DNA of 64,000 bases from contig QHSX01000060.1 in NCBI GenBank assembly GCA_003221695.1, positions 60,567 through 124,566 on the forward strand, given 5' to 3'. Positions 61,218 to 64,000 of the stretch are shown here, one piece after another (the stretch's first letter is position 1; each line of letters opens with the position of its first letter). The notes below the pieces were generated by a model. That model did no database searches and was not told the origin of the DNA. It saw only the letters and a program-made list of their open reading frames with translations. Both the position numbers and the translations under genes were made by a program. The DNA is from Candidatus Rokuibacteriota bacterium. GTDB taxonomy: Bacteria; Methylomirabilota; Methylomirabilia; Rokubacteriales; CSP1-6.

Positions 61218-61847
61218 TCATTCCGCCAGCGCCTGCTCGAGCGCCTGGAGTCCGGCGCGCTCGCACACCACCCGCCGCGCCATCAGGAGTTGATAGACGG
61301 AGACGTGCGCCGGCGTCTCGATGGTCAACCACGACACGTTGCGGGACGCGCGCGCCACGTGCCCGTCGAGCGCCCGCACGACGAGTAGTGTCGGCTCGCC
61401 CTTGAGCCCGAACGACCCGAGCTTCGCGACGAGGGACTTCGTCTTGCCGTCGGCGACGTCGAGTGTCTCGATCACGGAGAGGCCGCCGTCGGCGATCCGC
61501 GCCGCGACCGCGGCGCGCAGCGCCTCGCGGCGCATCGCCCGCGGCAGGTCTTGCACGTAGCTACGCGGCTTCGGCCCGAACGGCTTGCCGCCGCCTTTCC
61601 ACTGGGTCGCGCGGATCGACCCCTGACGCGCGCGACCGGTCCCCTTCTGTCGCCAGGGCTTCCTGCCGCCCCCCGATACGTCGCTGCGGCCGCGGGAGGC
61701 GTGGGTGCCTGCGCGCCGGTCTGCCAGCTCCCGTGCGACCGCCTGATGGAGCAGCGGCACGCGGATCTCGACGCCGAAGACGTCGCCCTTGAGCTCCATC
61801 ATCCCCGCCTGCTTGCCCTTCGCGTCGAGCACCGGGACCGTCGGCAT
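61218..61847 (-). CDS. rplD: 50S ribosomal protein L4
   Basis: L4 reaches into the exit tunnel and, in E. coli, represses the S10 operon. The 209-residue protein has GTHASRGRSDVSGGGRKPWR followed by QKGTGRARQGSIRATQWKGG, the loop that lines the tunnel, and LPRAMRREALRAAVAARIAD. Length matches the family. It begins 2 bp after the rplC stop. The spacer to rplW that follows is longer than usual. Confidence 0.97.
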   Translation of the reverse strand: MPTVPVLDAKGKQAGMMELKGDVFGVEIRVPLLHQAVARELADRRAGTHASRGRSDVSGGGRKPWRQKGTGRARQGSIRATQWKGGGKPFGPKPRSYVQDLPRAMRREALRAAVAARIADGGLSVIETLDVADGKTKSLVAKLGSFGLKGEPTLLVVRALDGHVARASRNVSWLTIETPAHVSVYQLLMARRVVCERAGLQALEQALAE

Positions 61848-61849
61848 GA

Positions 61850-62524
61850 CTATTTCTTTTCCGCAGCCTTCTGCTGCGCCTTCTTCAGCTTTACACTCTT
61901 GCGGATCATCACCAGGGAGCCACTCGCGCCCGGGACTGCGCCGCGGACGAGGACGAGGTTCTGCTCGGCCATCACACGCACGACGCTGAGGTTCAGCACG
62001 GTGCGGCGCTCACCACCCATGCGCCCCGGCAGGTGGTGGCCCGGCCACACACGCGACGGGTCCGACGAGGCGCCGATCGAGCCAGGCGCCCGGTGGAACA
62101 TCGAGCCGTGGGTCGCGTCGCCGCCATACCAGCCGTAGCGCTTGACGCCACCCTGGAAGCCCTTGCCCTTCGAGACGCTCACGACGTCCACGAGCTCGCC
62201 CGGCTGGAACATCGCCACCGTGAGCGACTGCCCCACCTGGTAGCCCTGGAGCTTCTCGGTCTTCTCGAGGCGAATCTCGCGGATGACCCGCATCGGGGCG
62301 ACGTTCACCTTCTTGAACAGGCCGGCCGCGGGCTTCGACACGTTTTTCTTCTTCGCGCCGAAGCCGAGCTGGAGCGCGTCGTAGCCGTGGGTGTCGTTGG
62401 TCCGGATCCCCACGATCGTGCAGGGCCCCGCCTCGATGACGGTCACGGGCACGTGGTTGCCGTCGTCGCCGAAGACCTGGGTCATGCCCACCTTACGTCC
62501 GATGAGCCCCTCCTTGCGGGCCAT
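61850..62524 (-). CDS. rplC: 50S ribosomal protein L3
   Basis: L3 binds near the 3' end of 23S rRNA and helps start large-subunit assembly. The 224-residue protein has LIGRKVGMTQVFGDDGNHVP followed by VTVIEAGPCTIVGIRT, SVSKGKGFQGGVKRYGWYGG followed by DATHGSMFHRAPGSIGASS, and GRMGGERRTVLNLSVVRVMA, all canonical L3 blocks. A 181-bp spacer containing a dispersed repeat separates it from rpsJ. Confidence 0.97.
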   Translation of the reverse strand: MARKEGLIGRKVGMTQVFGDDGNHVPVTVIEAGPCTIVGIRTNDTHGYDALQLGFGAKKKNVSKPAAGLFKKVNVAPMRVIREIRLEKTEKLQGYQVGQSLTVAMFQPGELVDVVSVSKGKGFQGGVKRYGWYGGDATHGSMFHRAPGSIGASSDPSRVWPGHHLPGRMGGERRTVLNLSVVRVMAEQNLVLVRGAVPGASGSLVMIRKSVKLKKAQQKAAEKK

Positions 62525-62705
62525 CAGCGGACCTTGCCCGGCGACGGCGAGTGACGAGCCGCACGAGGCTCGAGGGAGGAGCGGCCCGGAGCGTACGGGG
62601 TTGTACGTGAAGAGCCGCGTGGGAGTGCGAAGCCGCAGGGCGTCAGCCCGAGGCGAGCCTGAGTGAGTCCGAGTACGAAGTGGGGCGAAGTCAATCGGCG
62701 TCGCA
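62525..62705. other. Long rpsJ-rplC spacer
   Basis: These 181 bp between rpsJ and rplC are unusual in an S10 operon, where the gap is normally short. They contain the dispersed repeat copy (62619-62663), a CGTAC/GTACG inverted repeat (about 62592-62606) and several GAGCC-rich segments. I saw no gene. It could have arisen by insertion of a small repeat element. Confidence 0.5.
62619..62663 (+). repeat. Dispersed repeat copy in the rpsJ-rplC spacer
   Basis: This stretch begins GTGGGAGTGCGAAGCCGCAG and ends CCCGAGGCGAGCCTGAG. It matches, in opposite orientation, bases 54617-54680, with one or two substitutions per block and a gap of about 20 nt. Both copies lie in spacers of the same ribosomal operon. 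Confidence 0.6.
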
Positions 62706-63026
62706 TCAGAGCTTGATTTCGACGTCGACGCCGGCTGGCAAGTCGAGCTTCATCAACGAGTCTACGGTCTGCGGGGTGGGATCGACGATGTCGAGGAGCC
62801 GCTTGTGGGTGCGCATCTCGAATTGCTCGCGCGACGTCTTGTCGACGTGCGGGGAGCGGAGCACCGTCCAGCGGTTGATGATCGTCGGCAGTAACACCGG
62901 CCCGGAGACACGGGCACCGGTGCGGCGCACGGTCTCCACGATCTCCTTGACCGACCGATCGAGCAGCTGATGGTCGTAGGCCTTCAGACGGATGCGGATC
63001 TTCTGATCGGCGGCCAAGGTCGCCAT
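62706..63026 (-). CDS. rpsJ: 30S ribosomal protein S10
   Basis: S10 is part of the 30S head and, as NusE, of transcription antitermination complexes. The 106-residue protein has [40 protein letters not shown] followed by [20 protein letters not shown] and [20 protein letters not shown], full-length S10. It follows tuf by 3 bp, so the two are probably co-transcribed. Confidence 0.98.
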   Translation of the reverse strand: MATLAADQKIRIRLKAYDHQLLDRSVKEIVETVRRTGARVSGPVLLPTIINRWTVLRSPHVDKTSREQFEMRTHKRLLDIVDPTPQTVDSLMKLDLPAGVDVEIKL

Positions 63027-63029
63027 CCG

Positions 63030-64000
<971 letters not shown>

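Noticed and set aside
59732..61405. Long plus-strand open frame of about 557 codons across rpsS-rplD
   Set aside because: Antisense to conserved ribosomal genes; composition fits a shadow frame.

Overview
This is a 64 kb chromosomal window, GC-rich (mostly 60-80% in the stretches I counted by hand), from a Gram-negative-type bacterium: it has a type IV pilus secretin, lipoproteins and a glycan locus. The gene mix (pilMNOPQ followed by aroC-aroB, several branched-chain amino-acid ABC genes, hyuA/hyuB, a sigma-54 response regulator) suggests an uncultured soil or sediment lineage such as Candidatus Rokubacteria / Methylomirabilota. That placement is inference from gene content only. I saw no tRNA, rRNA, CRISPR array or insertion sequence.

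Layout. (1) 1-6.3 kb, + strand: type IV pilus genes, with three minor pilins (GspH/FimT-like, PilV-like, PilX-like), then pilMNOPQ behind its own promoter. (2) 6.3-13.6 kb, +: housekeeping genes aroC, aroB, a TPR protein, efp, accB, a TPR metallopeptidase, accC and thiE. (3) 13.7-18.6 kb, +: a complete branched-chain amino-acid ABC transporter, livKHMGF. (4) 18.6-33.1 kb: a surface-glycan locus with lower GC. It has a minus-strand operon (sugar C-methyltransferase, a GT2-methyltransferase fusion, a GT39-type enzyme), a second GT39 gene followed by amino-acid catabolic genes (MaoC, ornithine cyclodeaminase, FAD oxidoreductase), and a plus-strand operon (GT39, GT2, asnB-type amidotransferase, methyltransferase). 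(5) 33.2-37 kb, +: hyuA-hyuB. (6) 37-40.6 kb, -: two orphan envelope proteins, a FIST-domain sensor and an NtrC-type response regulator. (7) 40.7-47.3 kb, +: trxA, trpE, trpG, thiL, two CorC/HlyC-type membrane proteins and a dienelactone hydrolase. (8) 47.4-64 kb, -: an unbroken S10-spc-alpha ribosomal cluster from tuf (cut by the window end) through secY, adk, map and infA to rpoA and rplQ.

How the parts fit. The best candidate for something undescribed is regulatory. A very good -24/-12 (sigma-54) element precedes the minus-strand glycan operon, a weaker one precedes the plus-strand glycan operon, and another lies between the sigma-54 response regulator and the FIST gene. This suggests a sigma-54-controlled surface-glycan and sensing regulon. 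Two of the three elements would place transcription within about 4 nt of the start codon. A second theme is -10-like hexamers exactly 6 nt before start codons that lack a ribosome binding site (aroB, one GT39 gene, hyuA), which points to leaderless transcripts. Other oddities are a dispersed repeat in two ribosomal-operon spacers, a tuf gene with codon choice unlike its neighbours, Ala/Pro/Lys tails on several ribosomal proteins, a trpE reading frame that extends upstream of any normal start codon, and a metallopeptidase between accB and accC.
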